Origin: Bacillus sp. P14.5
Lineage (GTDB): Bacteria > Bacillota > Bacilli > Bacillales > Bacillaceae_B
Reading direction: 5' to 3'
Length of the DNA: 64,000 nucleotides
Assembly (NCBI RefSeq): GCF_003316765.1
Contig: NZ_NIJF01000095.1
Location: 62,001 to 126,000, forward strand
Shown here in pieces: positions 55,951 to 64,000 of this stretch (positions are counted from its first letter, which is position 1; every line of letters begins with the position of its first letter). Both the position numbers and the translations under genes were made by a program. Below the pieces are notes generated by a model. The model did not search any database, was not told the DNA's origin, and saw nothing but the letters and a program-made list of their open reading frames with translations.

Positions 55951-56555
55951 ATGGGGAAAGTAGCAGGGAAGAATAGAAACGAAAAACAAACAGCCCCTTT
56001 CAGTGGATTTTGTTTGCAGGTATCATTCCTCTTCTGTTTGCCGTGGTAATAGCCTTGCTGATAATGACGGTATTAGGTATCAATGTGTTTGAAAAAGCAA
56101 AAGAGGCAGGAGAAAACATCCCCATTGTTTCATCTGTCATACCAACAGACGCCAAAGAAGAAGCGGCGAAGCTGGAAGAAAGAGTACTCTCTCTGCAATC
56201 TAAAATCGAAAGTCAGGATTCAGAAATAACCAGCCTTAAAAGCAAAATTGATTCACAGGAAAGTGAAAAAGACCGTTTGCTGGCGGAGCAAGAACAACTT
56301 CAAGGGCAGATTGAGGAATTAGAGCAGATCCGTGAGGAAAACAAGCGGGCCTTTAAAGAGGTGATTTCTACCTTTGAATCCATGTCAGCCAAAAGTGCAG
56401 CACCTGTTTTGCTGAATATGGAAAATGAGGAAGCCGTAAAAATCTTATCGAACATCAAGCCTGATACACTTGCTGAAATTCTTGAAAAAATGCCTCCTGC
56501 CGATGCGGCTGAATATACAGAATTACTTTCAGCGAATATAGATCAGGAATCTTAA
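55951..56555 (+). pseudogene. ylxF: MotE-like flagellar protein (YlxF), split by a one-base frameshift
   Basis: This gene fills the ylxF position between fliJ and fliK. The ATG at 55951 encodes MGKVAGKNRNEKQTAPF, then the frame is lost at a C4T3 tract (55994-56000). The rest continues in another frame from 56010 (FAGIIPLLFAVVIALLIMTVLGINVFEKAKE). One added base gives a 201-residue protein: a membrane helix, a coiled coil (about residues 75-135) and a C-terminal MgtE-N/MotE-type domain (LSNIKPDTLAEILEKMPPADAAEYTELL). Such proteins act as chaperones of the motor in related bacteria. The lost base is probably an assembly error; initiation at TTG 56010 would remove part of the N-terminus. Confidence 0.83.
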
Positions 56556-56583
56556 TGAATTTTGTTTGAAAGGAGGTGAACAA

Positions 56584-57936
56584 ATGAACGTTGGTGCAAT
56601 GCTATCCATGCAGAATTTAGGACAGCTTTCCAATCGGGAAATGGCAAATGGGCGTCAAGAAGGAGAGAATGGGACTCTTTTCAGCCGTTTATTTTCCAGT
56701 GAGATGGAGTCTGAAGCAAGTGGTGAACAAATTGAGACAGAAATGATGCAGCTTCTGAAGCTTCTCCAGATTCTTCAAGGGGAGAGCACAGGCACTCTTG
56801 AGACAAAAGAAATCTCAGATGTGAATTTGAAGGCGGTCCTTACTGAAGCTGGTTTTACTGAAATGGAATTCCTTGAGGCTGTACAATCTTTAATGCAGGG
56901 GATTGTTAAGGAAATCCCTCAATTAAAAGAAATAGTTTCTTTATTGAAAGAGGAAGAAGGAGAAGAAGCCTTAATTCAGTTATTGGAAGTAATCAGTTTG
57001 GTATCCGTTGATAACCTGAAAAAATTAGACCAGCCGTCACTTCAGCTTCTCCTGAAAGCTTCGAAGGTACTGGAGCAGGGCTTGAGACAAACTGATTCCA
57101 ATAATAATCAAGCTGAAAAGGCTGAAAGCTTACAGAATAACCTAAGAATTATCGGGCAGAAGCTGGAACAGATTTTCAATGGCGGCGATTTGAAAAGCGC
57201 CAAATGGAGTGAAATTCTCAAACGGGCGTTCGATGCTAATCTTTCAGGCAGAAATCCAGATGCGATTTCAAAAAATGAAGTTCAGCATTCACTTTCTGTT
57301 AATAAACCTTCCGGAGAGAAATCCGCTAATCTGGTTCAACTCAATGGGAAGCAATTGTCCTTCCAGACCAATAACATTGATTCTGCTGCAGAAAGCACAT
57401 TGGAGGGGGAAAAGCCTTCAAAGGGAAATGGTGTTCCATTTACAAGTTTGATAGGACAGCATCAAACAGGAAAAATAGAGCAATTCTCTCTCTTCTTGAA
57501 TAGGAACAAAAATGGAACTACTTACGAACAATTTGTTAAAGAGTTTGCAAATATTCTGGGAAGATCACAAATGATGCATACTCCCAACATGAGCAAACTG
57601 CTGATCAAGCTTTATCCAGAGCAGCTTGGTTCACTGCGTATTGAAATTCTGCAGCAAAATGGGGTTATGACTGCAAGGATTCTTGCAAGCACAAAGGCAG
57701 CCAAGGATATTCTTGATTCGCAGCTGACTGGGTTAAGACAAGCACTATCAAGCCAGAATCTCCAGGTTGAAAAAATAGAAGTAGCCCATACACTGAATGA
57801 AATGAACCGTCAGGAAAGACAGCCTTCACAACAAAATAATGGACAGCAGCCAAAAGAGCAGTCAAACCAGCAGCAGGATGAAAATGAAAATCCTGAAACA
57901 ACTTTCAAAGAACTACTAATGAACAGTGAAGTATAG
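56584..57936 (+). CDS. fliK: Flagellar hook-length control protein FliK
   Basis: FliK measures hook length and switches export specificity. From ATG 56584 (after AAAGGAGGTGAACAA) it has 450 residues. The N-terminal part is low-conservation and Gln/Glu/Leu-rich. The C-terminal FliK domain (about residues 330-410) shows MSKLLIKLYPEQLGSLRIEILQQNGVMTARI and LDSQLTGLRQALSSQNLQVEKIEV. A Gln/Asn-rich tail follows. It precedes flgD, its usual partner. Confidence 0.92.
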   Translation: MNVGAMLSMQNLGQLSNREMANGRQEGENGTLFSRLFSSEMESEASGEQIETEMMQLLKLLQILQGESTGTLETKEISDVNLKAVLTEAGFTEMEFLEAVQSLMQGIVKEIPQLKEIVSLLKEEEGEEALIQLLEVISLVSVDNLKKLDQPSLQLLLKASKVLEQGLRQTDSNNNQAEKAESLQNNLRIIGQKLEQIFNGGDLKSAKWSEILKRAFDANLSGRNPDAISKNEVQHSLSVNKPSGEKSANLVQLNGKQLSFQTNNIDSAAESTLEGEKPSKGNGVPFTSLIGQHQTGKIEQFSLFLNRNKNGTTYEQFVKEFANILGRSQMMHTPNMSKLLIKLYPEQLGSLRIEILQQNGVMTARILASTKAAKDILDSQLTGLRQALSSQNLQVEKIEVAHTLNEMNRQERQPSQQNNGQQPKEQSNQQQDENENPETTFKELLMNSEV

Positions 57937-57945
57937 GTGATGAAA

Positions 57946-58587
57946 ATGTCTAATACGATCAACTCAAATCTATTATTATCTTCAATGCAGCAGAAAGAAA
58001 GAGAAGGGGGAAAAGATGTACTGGGTAAAGATGATTTCATGAAAATCCTGATGACCCAGCTTCAGAACCAAGACCCTCTTAATCCAATGCAGGACAAAGA
58101 TTTTATAGCTCAAATGGCGACTTTCTCTACCTTGGAGCAGATCACTAATTTAGGTAAAACGATGGAAAAATTCATTGAAGCAGAAGGACAGAATAACCTG
58201 ATTTCATATAATCAATTTGTCGGAAAAGAAATTACCTGGCACAAACTTGAGAATACAGATGGTGAAGGCGGCAAAACAGAGATCAAAGAAGGAAAGGGCA
58301 TCGTCAATTCTGTAAGGTTTAAGGATAATGAAGTCCAATTTATTTTAGAAGATGGAACAACACTGGCGCCTGGCAATTTATCACAAGTCAATCATAATAG
58401 GAATTCATCTGGCGGCAATTCATTAGTCACTGCAAGCAGCCTGATCGGAAGGAGTGTACACTGGAAATCCGGAGAAGAAGAATTATATAGTTCCGTTTCC
58501 TCGGTGTCAAAGAAAGAAGGCAGTCTATGGTTCCATTTAGAAAATGGAAGCAAGATCAAAGAAGAACAAATTATGAAAATTGAATAA
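57946..58587 (+). CDS. flgD: Flagellar hook capping protein FlgD
   Basis: FlgD is the scaffold cap for hook assembly. From ATG 57946 it has 213 residues. It has the signature GKDDFMKILMTQLQNQDPLNPMQDKDFIAQMATFSTLEQITNL (about residues 26-68) and C-terminal beta-rich repeats (GKEITWH, SLIGRSVHW). GTG 57937 and ATG 57940 are alternative starts; AGGTGAT favours 57946. Confidence 0.94.
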   Translation: MSNTINSNLLLSSMQQKEREGGKDVLGKDDFMKILMTQLQNQDPLNPMQDKDFIAQMATFSTLEQITNLGKTMEKFIEAEGQNNLISYNQFVGKEITWHKLENTDGEGGKTEIKEGKGIVNSVRFKDNEVQFILEDGTTLAPGNLSQVNHNRNSSGGNSLVTASSLIGRSVHWKSGEEELYSSVSSVSKKEGSLWFHLENGSKIKEEQIMKIE

Positions 58588-58603
58588 TCAAGGAAGTGGT
58601 TGA

Positions 58604-58993
58604 ATGCAGAGCAAGTTCATCAATCGTTTGCCATCTCAACCGATTACGTCACAATTTCCTCCTAAAAGTATTGGCAAGAATACCACTCCTGCCAAGTCTT
58701 TCGCCGAAACCTTAAAGGAATCTTTTGAAGGAAAAAGCCTTACGATAAGCAAGCACGCGGATACCCGATTGAAGCAGAGAGGGATTGAAATATCGTCTGA
58801 GACATGGAGGGAAGTTGAAAGTAAGGTTGCTCAAGCCAAAACAAAAGGTGTAAAGGAATCGCTTGTTATTCTTGAAAATGCGGCATTGATTGTCAGCGCG
58901 AAAAATTCCACCGTCATAACTGCCATGGATAGAAAAGAAGCAGGTTCACAGATTTTCACTAATATAGATGGAACAATAATCATAGATCAATAG
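58604..58993 (+). CDS. Flagellar operon protein, TIGR02530-like
   Basis: This 129-residue protein is found between flgD and flgE in many Bacilli and Clostridia, and is thought to have a role in flagellar assembly. The conserved core is LTISKHADTRLKQRGIEI, VESKVAQAKTKGVKESLVILENAALIVSAKNSTVITAMDR and a terminal FTNIDGTIIIDQ. The first 45 residues are Pro/Ser-rich and probably disordered. The exact function is not established. I assign the family by position and motif memory. Confidence 0.82.
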   Translation: MQSKFINRLPSQPITSQFPPKSIGKNTTPAKSFAETLKESFEGKSLTISKHADTRLKQRGIEISSETWREVESKVAQAKTKGVKESLVILENAALIVSAKNSTVITAMDRKEAGSQIFTNIDGTIIIDQ

Positions 58994-59066
58994 GCTGGAC
59001 CTTATAGAGGAAGCCATTCACTGTTGACCGACAGATGCAGTGAAATATGAAAGGGGAAAATTAAAC

Positions 59067-60284
59067 ATGCTACGTTCAATGTATTCAGGAATCAGCGGAA
59101 TGAAAAATTTCCAAACAAAACTTGATGTAATCGGTAATAATATCGCAAACGTAAACACCTACGGATTTAAGAAAGGCCGTGTCACTTTCAAGGATACAAT
59201 GAATCAGACCGTAACAGGAGCTTCAGCTGCACAGGAAAACCGCGGAGGAAGAAACCCTATGCAGGTTGGGCTGGGGTCCACACTTTCAACCATTGATACG
59301 ATCCATACTCAATCAAGCCTTCAGTCAACCGGCCGCCCGCTTGATCTGGCAATCAATGGAGATGGTTACTTCGTGGTCAAGCAAGGAGATGCTGAGTTCT
59401 ATTCGAGAGCTGGAAACTTCTACTTGGATGATAATGGCACACTGGTTAACGGTGACGGGATGAAAGTTCAATCATATGAAAATGGAGTTCTGGAAGATAT
59501 CCAGGTCAATGTAAACGCCCAGCTTCCGGCTAATACTACTGAGGAAATTACGCTATCTGGAAATCTTTCAAATAACGCAGTAGGCGATGAGCCATTCGTT
59601 CAGCAAATCAACGTGGTAACTGATGAAGGAGAACAGATTACACTGGATATGAAATTATCACCAATAGGCACTCCATCTTCAAAATGGTCATTGGAATTCA
59701 TTAACCAAAATGGAGAGACGCCTCTTAATACACCGCCGGTAACGATTGACTTTGACAATCCTGGTGAGAATTTAACCGTAACTCCCCCACTGAATCCGGA
59801 AGAAATCAATCTTCCTTATACAGATTCGAATGGTGATGCTCAGAATTTGGACGTTTCAATTGATTATTCTCAGCTTACCAATCTTGCTGGAGATTTATCA
59901 GCCGCTGCTGATCCAGACGGAAATACAGCGGGATCACTTGAAAGCTTCAACATCGGCTCGATGGGAGAGATAAATGGTGTTTATTCCAACGGAGAAATTA
60001 CCACAATCGGTTACCTTGCATTGGCTAAATTCAGCAACCCATCCGGTTTGACCAAGGCGGGCGGCAACTCTTTCCAGCAGTCGGTAAACTCAGGTACGGC
60101 GAATGTTAATGTAGCTGGGGAAGGCAGAGGAACCATTGCCTCAGGATCCCTGGAAATGTCCAATGTCGACCTGTCAGAAGAGTTTACAGAAATGATTTCT
60201 GCACAGCGCGGTTTCCAGGCGAACACCCGAATCATCACCACTTCGGATGAAATCCTTCAAGAGCTTGTGAACTTGAAACGATAA
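59067..60284 (+). CDS. flgE: Flagellar hook protein FlgE
   Basis: FlgE builds the hook. From ATG 59067 (after AAAGGGGAAAATT) the protein is 405 residues. It has MLRSMYSGISGMKNFQTKLDVIGNNIANVNTYGFKKGRVTF at the N-terminus, GRPLDLAINGDGYFVV, and the C-terminal SNVDLSEEFTEMISAQRGFQANTRIITTSDEILQELVNLKR. GTG 59040 in frame is less likely. In B. subtilis older maps this position was called flgG. Confidence 0.94.
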   Translation: MLRSMYSGISGMKNFQTKLDVIGNNIANVNTYGFKKGRVTFKDTMNQTVTGASAAQENRGGRNPMQVGLGSTLSTIDTIHTQSSLQSTGRPLDLAINGDGYFVVKQGDAEFYSRAGNFYLDDNGTLVNGDGMKVQSYENGVLEDIQVNVNAQLPANTTEEITLSGNLSNNAVGDEPFVQQINVVTDEGEQITLDMKLSPIGTPSSKWSLEFINQNGETPLNTPPVTIDFDNPGENLTVTPPLNPEEINLPYTDSNGDAQNLDVSIDYSQLTNLAGDLSAAADPDGNTAGSLESFNIGSMGEINGVYSNGEITTIGYLALAKFSNPSGLTKAGGNSFQQSVNSGTANVNVAGEGRGTIASGSLEMSNVDLSEEFTEMISAQRGFQANTRIITTSDEILQELVNLKR

Positions 60285-60342
60285 TAGATTGCAAGGGAGG
60301 TACAGGACTGGATGGTGAAAATCATGCCGGTCCTGAATAAAT

Positions 60343-60564
60343 TTGATAAAGCTGACCAAATTGAATGGCAAAACGTTCTCGCTTAATTGTTTATACATAG
60401 AAAGTGCGGAAGCATTTCCTGACACCACCATCACTCTTACCAACGGAAAGAAATTGGTTGTGAAAGAGACAGTAGAAGAAGTGGAGAACAAGACGGCCTC
60501 CTTCTACCGGAAAATTAACATACTGGGACTACGTAATACCGCGGGGGTACAAGATGAAGAATAA
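60343..60564 (+). CDS. swrD: FlbD-family protein SwrD
   Basis: SwrD (YlzI, FlbD family) raises flagellar motor power and is needed for swarming in B. subtilis. The 73-residue product reads MIKLTKLNGKTFSLN then TTITLTNGKKLVVKETVEEVENKTASFYRKI, matching the family. The start is TTG 60343. No normal ribosome site lies at the right distance. A short upstream frame (ATG 60312, 24 codons) with GGGAGG in front overlaps it. The 3' end overlaps fliL by 11 bases. Confidence 0.87.
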   Translation: MIKLTKLNGKTFSLNCLYIESAEAFPDTTITLTNGKKLVVKETVEEVENKTASFYRKINILGLRNTAGVQDEE

Positions 60565-60976
60565 ACTGCTTACTATAACACTGATATTGTTGGTGACCAT
60601 CACCTTGGTAGGTGTTCTGGCCCTCGTTGTTTTATTAAAGTTCAATGGGGACGAAACGAAAGAACCGAGCATCGATGAAGTGATTGAAGCATCGGTCGAC
60701 GTACCGGAACTTACCACAAACCTGCTCAGCGGGGATTACATCAGAATTTCCTTTAAAGTCCAGACGGACGGCAAAAAAGCAAAGGAAGAATTAGAAAAAA
60801 GGGATTTTCAAGTGAAGAATATCATCATAGAAGAGCTTTCTGAATTGAAATCGGAAGAACTTCAGGGAAAAGAAGGAAAACAGCAGCTGGAAACGACCAT
60901 AAAGGATAAAGCTAACAGCCTTATGCAAGAGGGAGAAATCGAAAGAGTATATATCACCTCTTATATGATTCAATAA
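60554..60976 (+). CDS. fliL: Flagellar basal body-associated protein FliL
   Basis: FliL sits near the stator and influences torque. The 140-residue protein has one N-terminal membrane helix (LLTITLILLVTITLVGVLALVVLL, about residues 4-27). A periplasmic domain of the FliL fold follows (ELTTNLLSGDYIRISFKVQTDGK, VKNIIIEELSELKSEELQGKEGKQQLE, VYITSYMIQ). Confidence 0.94.
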   Translation: MKNKLLTITLILLVTITLVGVLALVVLLKFNGDETKEPSIDEVIEASVDVPELTTNLLSGDYIRISFKVQTDGKKAKEELEKRDFQVKNIIIEELSELKSEELQGKEGKQQLETTIKDKANSLMQEGEIERVYITSYMIQ

Positions 60977-61006
60977 GAATGCTGCAGTAGAAAGCGGGGT
61001 GAGGAA

Positions 61007-62005
61007 ATGTCCAGTGAGGTTCTCTCGCAAAATGAGATAGATGCATTGTTATCGGCACTTTCTACAGGTGAAATGAGTGCGGATGATTTTAAAAAAGATG
61101 AAGAAGAGAAAAAAGTAAAAGTTTACGATTTTAAGAGGGCGCTAAGATTCTCTAAAGATCAAATCAGAAGTTTGACGAGGATTCATGAAAATTTTGCAAG
61201 AATCCTGACTACCTATTTTTCAGCACAGCTGAGAACATATGTACAGATATCTGTAGTATCTGCCGATCAGGTGCCATTTGAGGAGTTTGTCAGGTCGGTA
61301 CCCAAAATGACCATATTGAATATCTTTGACGTTCCCCCTTTGGACGGGCATATCTTGATGGAAGTTAATCCTAATATCGGCTATGCCATGATGGACCGTG
61401 TAATGGGCGGCAAGGGAACTGGGATGAATAAGATAGAAAACCTGACGGAGATCGAAACAAAGATCATGTCCAATCTTTTCGAAAGGGCATTTGATAATCT
61501 CCGTGACGCTTGGAGCAATATAGCTGAAATAGATCCGATGCTTGCAGAGTTCGAAGTGAATCCTCAGTTTTTGCAAATGGTTTCTCCCAATGAGACCGTA
61601 GTGGTCATTTCAATGAATACGACTATCGGGGAAACCAGCGGGATGATCAACATTTGTATACCGCATGTCGTTCTGGAGCCGATCATTCCTAAATTATCGG
61701 TGAGCTACTGGATGCAGACGAAAGCGAAGGAAAAAGATCCTCAGGAATCAGAAAAACTTCAGAAGCGAATTAAAACAGCGCAAGTACCGGTTGTGGCTGA
61801 ATTAGGCAGCTCAGATATTACAATTGATGATTTCCTCTCGCTGGATATAGGTGATGTTATACAGTTGAACAGACGAATAGACTCGCCTTTAGTGGTAAAG
61901 GTCGGGGAAATCCCTAAATTCACCGCCCAGCCAGGAGAGCAGAACAAAAAACTTGCTGTACAAATAATTGATTCTTTAAAGGGGGGAGAAGAGGATGATG
62001 AGTGA
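61007..62005 (+). CDS. fliM: Flagellar motor switch protein FliM
   Basis: FliM binds phosphorylated CheY and transmits the signal to FliG. The 332-residue protein has the N-terminal CheY-binding motif LSQNEIDALLSAL, GGKGTGMN in the middle domain and the C-terminal SpoA domain (VVAELGSSDITIDDFLSLDIGDVIQLN). GGGGTGAGGAA precedes the ATG. It overlaps fliY by 11 bases. Confidence 0.96.
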   Translation: MSSEVLSQNEIDALLSALSTGEMSADDFKKDEEEKKVKVYDFKRALRFSKDQIRSLTRIHENFARILTTYFSAQLRTYVQISVVSADQVPFEEFVRSVPKMTILNIFDVPPLDGHILMEVNPNIGYAMMDRVMGGKGTGMNKIENLTEIETKIMSNLFERAFDNLRDAWSNIAEIDPMLAEFEVNPQFLQMVSPNETVVVISMNTTIGETSGMINICIPHVVLEPIIPKLSVSYWMQTKAKEKDPQESEKLQKRIKTAQVPVVAELGSSDITIDDFLSLDIGDVIQLNRRIDSPLVVKVGEIPKFTAQPGEQNKKLAVQIIDSLKGGEEDDE

Positions 62006-63191
62006 TGATATGTTATCACAAGATGAAATAGATGCCCTATTGAGGGGCACAGCCAGCGATGAGAAAGAATCAGCTTCTTCTCAAAATTTAAATGTGGAAG
62101 AGTACTTGAGTGAGTTCGAACAGGACGCTTTGGGAGAAATCGGTAATATATCCTTCGGCAGTTCAGCCACAGCTCTTTCTACTCTGCTGAACCAGAAAGT
62201 TGAAATCACTACACCAAAGGTCTCCATCTTGGAAAGAAGCAGATTGGAAGATGATTTTCCACATCCGTATGTAGCTATACAAGTTCAATATACAGAAGGA
62301 TTTTCTGGTGCCAATCTCTTGGTCATAAAACAGGAAGACGCCGCAGTAATTGCTGACCTGATGCTTGGAGGAGATGGGCTGAGCCCATCAACGGACCTTG
62401 GGGAAATCCAAGTTAGTGCGGTTCAAGAAGCAATGAACCAGATGATGGGATCGGCTGCTACGTCCATGTCCACAGTGTTCAGTAAAAGAGTGGATATATC
62501 CCCTCCGACAGTCGATATGATGTATCTTCCTAAAGGAGAAGGTGCAGACAACATTCCTGAACAAGATTTATTGACTAAGATCTCTTTTTCATTAAAAGTA
62601 GGAAACTTGATAGATTCAAATATCATGCAGTTGCTTCCTCTGCAATTTGCCAAACAGCTTGTCGAAGAATTAACAAATAATAACGATACTTCATCGACAA
62701 ATTCCGATATAATGGAACAGGACATGGTCAATCAGGAGAATAGTAACCGGAACACAGTTCCAGAGACATCGTATAAAGAACCTGAAACTTACAAAGAAAC
62801 GCCAGCCCGACAGGCACCTGAAAGAACCCAGCCTCAGCACTATGGAAGCAATCAGGTGAATGAGCAGGCTGTCAATGTACAACCGGCTTCATTTTCAAGT
62901 TTTGAACAGGCGCCGGCTGCCAAGCCTGAAAGTAAAAATCTTGATATGCTCCTGGACATTCCATTGAATGTGACAGTTGAACTTGGCAGGACGAATCGTT
63001 CTGTTAAGGATATCCTGGAATTATCTTCAGGTTCAATTATTGAGCTCGATAAGCTTGCCGGTGAACCGGTCGATGTCCTGGTGAACAGCAGACTAATAGC
63101 AAAAGGTGAAGTGGTCGTCATTGATGAAAACTTCGGAGTTAGAATCACAGATATTGTCAGTCAAACAGACAGATTAAAAAAACTGAAGTAA
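61995..63191 (+). CDS. fliY: Flagellar motor switch phosphatase FliY
   Basis: FliY combines switch-complex and CheY-P phosphatase roles in Bacillus. The 398-residue protein has an N-terminal LSQDEIDALLRG motif like FliM. Two CheC-type phosphatase segments (DALGEIGNISFGSSATALSTLLNQ and EIQVSAVQEAMNQMMGSAATSMS) follow, then a Gln/Pro/Thr-rich linker (about residues 225-305). The C-terminal FliN-like SpoA domain reads LDIPLNVTVELGRTNRSVKDILELSSGSIIELD. ATG 61995 is assumed; 61998 is equally possible. Confidence 0.95.
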   Translation: MMSDDMLSQDEIDALLRGTASDEKESASSQNLNVEEYLSEFEQDALGEIGNISFGSSATALSTLLNQKVEITTPKVSILERSRLEDDFPHPYVAIQVQYTEGFSGANLLVIKQEDAAVIADLMLGGDGLSPSTDLGEIQVSAVQEAMNQMMGSAATSMSTVFSKRVDISPPTVDMMYLPKGEGADNIPEQDLLTKISFSLKVGNLIDSNIMQLLPLQFAKQLVEELTNNNDTSSTNSDIMEQDMVNQENSNRNTVPETSYKEPETYKETPARQAPERTQPQHYGSNQVNEQAVNVQPASFSSFEQAPAAKPESKNLDMLLDIPLNVTVELGRTNRSVKDILELSSGSIIELDKLAGEPVDVLVNSRLIAKGEVVVIDENFGVRITDIVSQTDRLKKLK

Positions 63192-63207
63192 AACGGGGGA
63201 AAAGAAA

Positions 63208-63570
63208 ATGGCAAATAGAATTTTGATAGTGGATGACGCGGCTTTTATGAGAATGATGATCAAAGATATTCTTTCGAAGAACGGCTTCGAAGTTGTAGGA
63301 GAAGCTGCAGACGGCAATCAGGCAGTCGAGAAATTTAAAGAGTTAAATCCTGATTTAGTCACAATGGATATAACGATGCCTGAAAAAGATGGAATAGCTG
63401 CATTAAAAGAAATAAAAGCAATAGATGGGAATGCCAAGATCATCATGTGTTCAGCAATGGGGCAGCAAGCAATGGTCATCGACGCCATTCAGGCCGGTGC
63501 GAAGGACTTCATTGTTAAACCGTTCCAGGCGGACCGCGTAATCGAAGCAATACAGAAAGCGTTAAACTAA
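63208..63570 (+). CDS. cheY: Chemotaxis response regulator CheY
   Basis: CheY is the single-domain response regulator that sets motor direction. The 120-residue protein has the acidic pocket VDDAAFMR, the phosphoacceptor Asp in LVTMDITMPEKDG, CSAMGQQ in place of the usual T/S region and the conserved Lys in IVKPFQ. AAACGGGGGAAAAGAAA precedes the ATG. Confidence 0.97.
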   Translation: MANRILIVDDAAFMRMMIKDILSKNGFEVVGEAADGNQAVEKFKELNPDLVTMDITMPEKDGIAALKEIKAIDGNAKIIMCSAMGQQAMVIDAIQAGAKDFIVKPFQADRVIEAIQKALN

Positions 63571-63646
63571 AGGTATTCAGCAGATAAATAAATGATAGTT
63601 TTTTCCAAGCAACATAAGCAAGGGAATTAAGGAGAAGGTGCTTTTT

Positions 63647-64000
63647 TTGAGAAACATATTAAGGAAGCTTTTTTTCATTATTGCTTGTTCAGCTGCTCTG
63701 CATATGACTGGAACCATGCCGGCATATGCAGGGTTCGATGGAACCGTGAAAGACTACTGGGAACAGCCTGAAGAGCGTAATGAAGAAGAACAGCCTGCAG
63801 CAGAACAGACTGAAAACAGCAATCCCCAGCCCTCCACTGGTGTTACGGCGATGGATTATATGAAAATGATTTTTGCCCTTATATTTGTTATTGCCTTAAT
63901 CTATTTTTTGCTAAAATTTATCAATCAAAAGAGCAAATCATTTCAGCAGACCAAGTTGATTCACAACCTTGGGGGTACAACGCTTGGGGGGAACCGCTCC
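63647..64000 (+). CDS. fliO: Flagellar export protein FliO (FliZ), N-terminal part, cut by the window edge
   Basis: FliO helps assemble the FliPQR export gate. Reading from TTG 63647 (after AAGGAGAAGGTG) gives 118 residues before the window ends. A signal-peptide-like N-terminus (LRKLFFIIACSAALHMTGTMPAYA) precedes an acidic Glu/Gln/Pro-rich stretch. A membrane helix (MIFALIFVIALIYFLLKFI) and then NLGGTTLGGNRS match B. subtilis FliZ. The rest of the fla/che operon continues beyond the window. Confidence 0.92.
   Translation, partial: MRNILRKLFFIIACSAALHMTGTMPAYAGFDGTVKDYWEQPEERNEEEQPAAEQTENSNPQPSTGVTAMDYMKMIFALIFVIALIYFLLKFINQKSKSFQQTKLIHNLGGTTLGGNRS

Overview
This window is a backbone segment of the chromosome of a low-to-moderate G+C, spore-forming, flagellated Bacillaceae bacterium (Bacillus sensu lato). 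Gene order follows the Bacillus subtilis priA-to-fliO block almost gene for gene. Nearly all genes are on the + strand; rpmB is the only clear gene on the - strand. A spoVM gene shows that the organism belongs to a spore-forming lineage. The genus cannot be fixed from the sequence alone. The types of dispersed intergenic repeat suggest a Rossellomorea/Mesobacillus/Cytobacillus-like species rather than B. subtilis itself, but this is a guess.

Layout. Positions 1-8856 hold the end of priA, then def-fmt-rsmB (translation initiation and 16S rRNA methylation), prpC-prkC (PP2C phosphatase and PASTA kinase), rsgA and rpe. Positions 8857-11300 hold thiN, spoVM, the oppositely oriented rpmB and long non-coding spacers. 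Positions 11343-17244 hold the asp23-like gene with a fakA-like kinase, the two serine dehydratase subunits and recG. Positions 17295-20941 hold the fatty-acid regulon fapR-plsX-fabD-fabG-acpP behind a FapR operator. Positions 21275-26614 hold rnc-smc-ftsY. Positions 27551-32398 hold ylxM-ffh-rpsP-khpA-ylqD-rimM-trmD-rplS. Positions 32850-41603 hold a signal peptidase gene, rbgA, rnhB, a FliK-like/FlhB-C-like pair, sucCD and dprA. Positions 42123-48870 hold topA, xerC, hslV, hslU and codY. From 49574 to the right edge runs the fla/che operon: flgB-flgC-fliE-fliF-fliG-fliH-fliI-fliJ-motE-like-fliK-flgD-(TIGR02530-like)-flgE-swrD-fliL-fliM-fliY-cheY-fliO(partial).

Departures from the B. subtilis plan are mostly between genes. 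A c-di-GMP-I riboswitch with its own terminator lies in front of flgB. Two genes normally present here are missing: rlmN between rsmB and prpC, and trmFO between topA and xerC. The trmFO slot is filled by two repeat elements. Three families of non-coding repeats sit in the spacers. The first is a roughly 187-bp MITE-like element with GGCTSTTTTCG ends; three copies are flanked by perfect 8-bp target duplications. The second is a GC-rich hairpin element whose copies show compensatory base changes. The third is the GAAAAGCGGAAG...GGAGCTGGAC family, one copy of which has inserted into a copy of the second.

Three genes (smc, ylqD and the motE-like gene) are each broken by one missing base in or next to a homopolymer. 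That pattern points to assembly or sequencing error more than to real gene loss.
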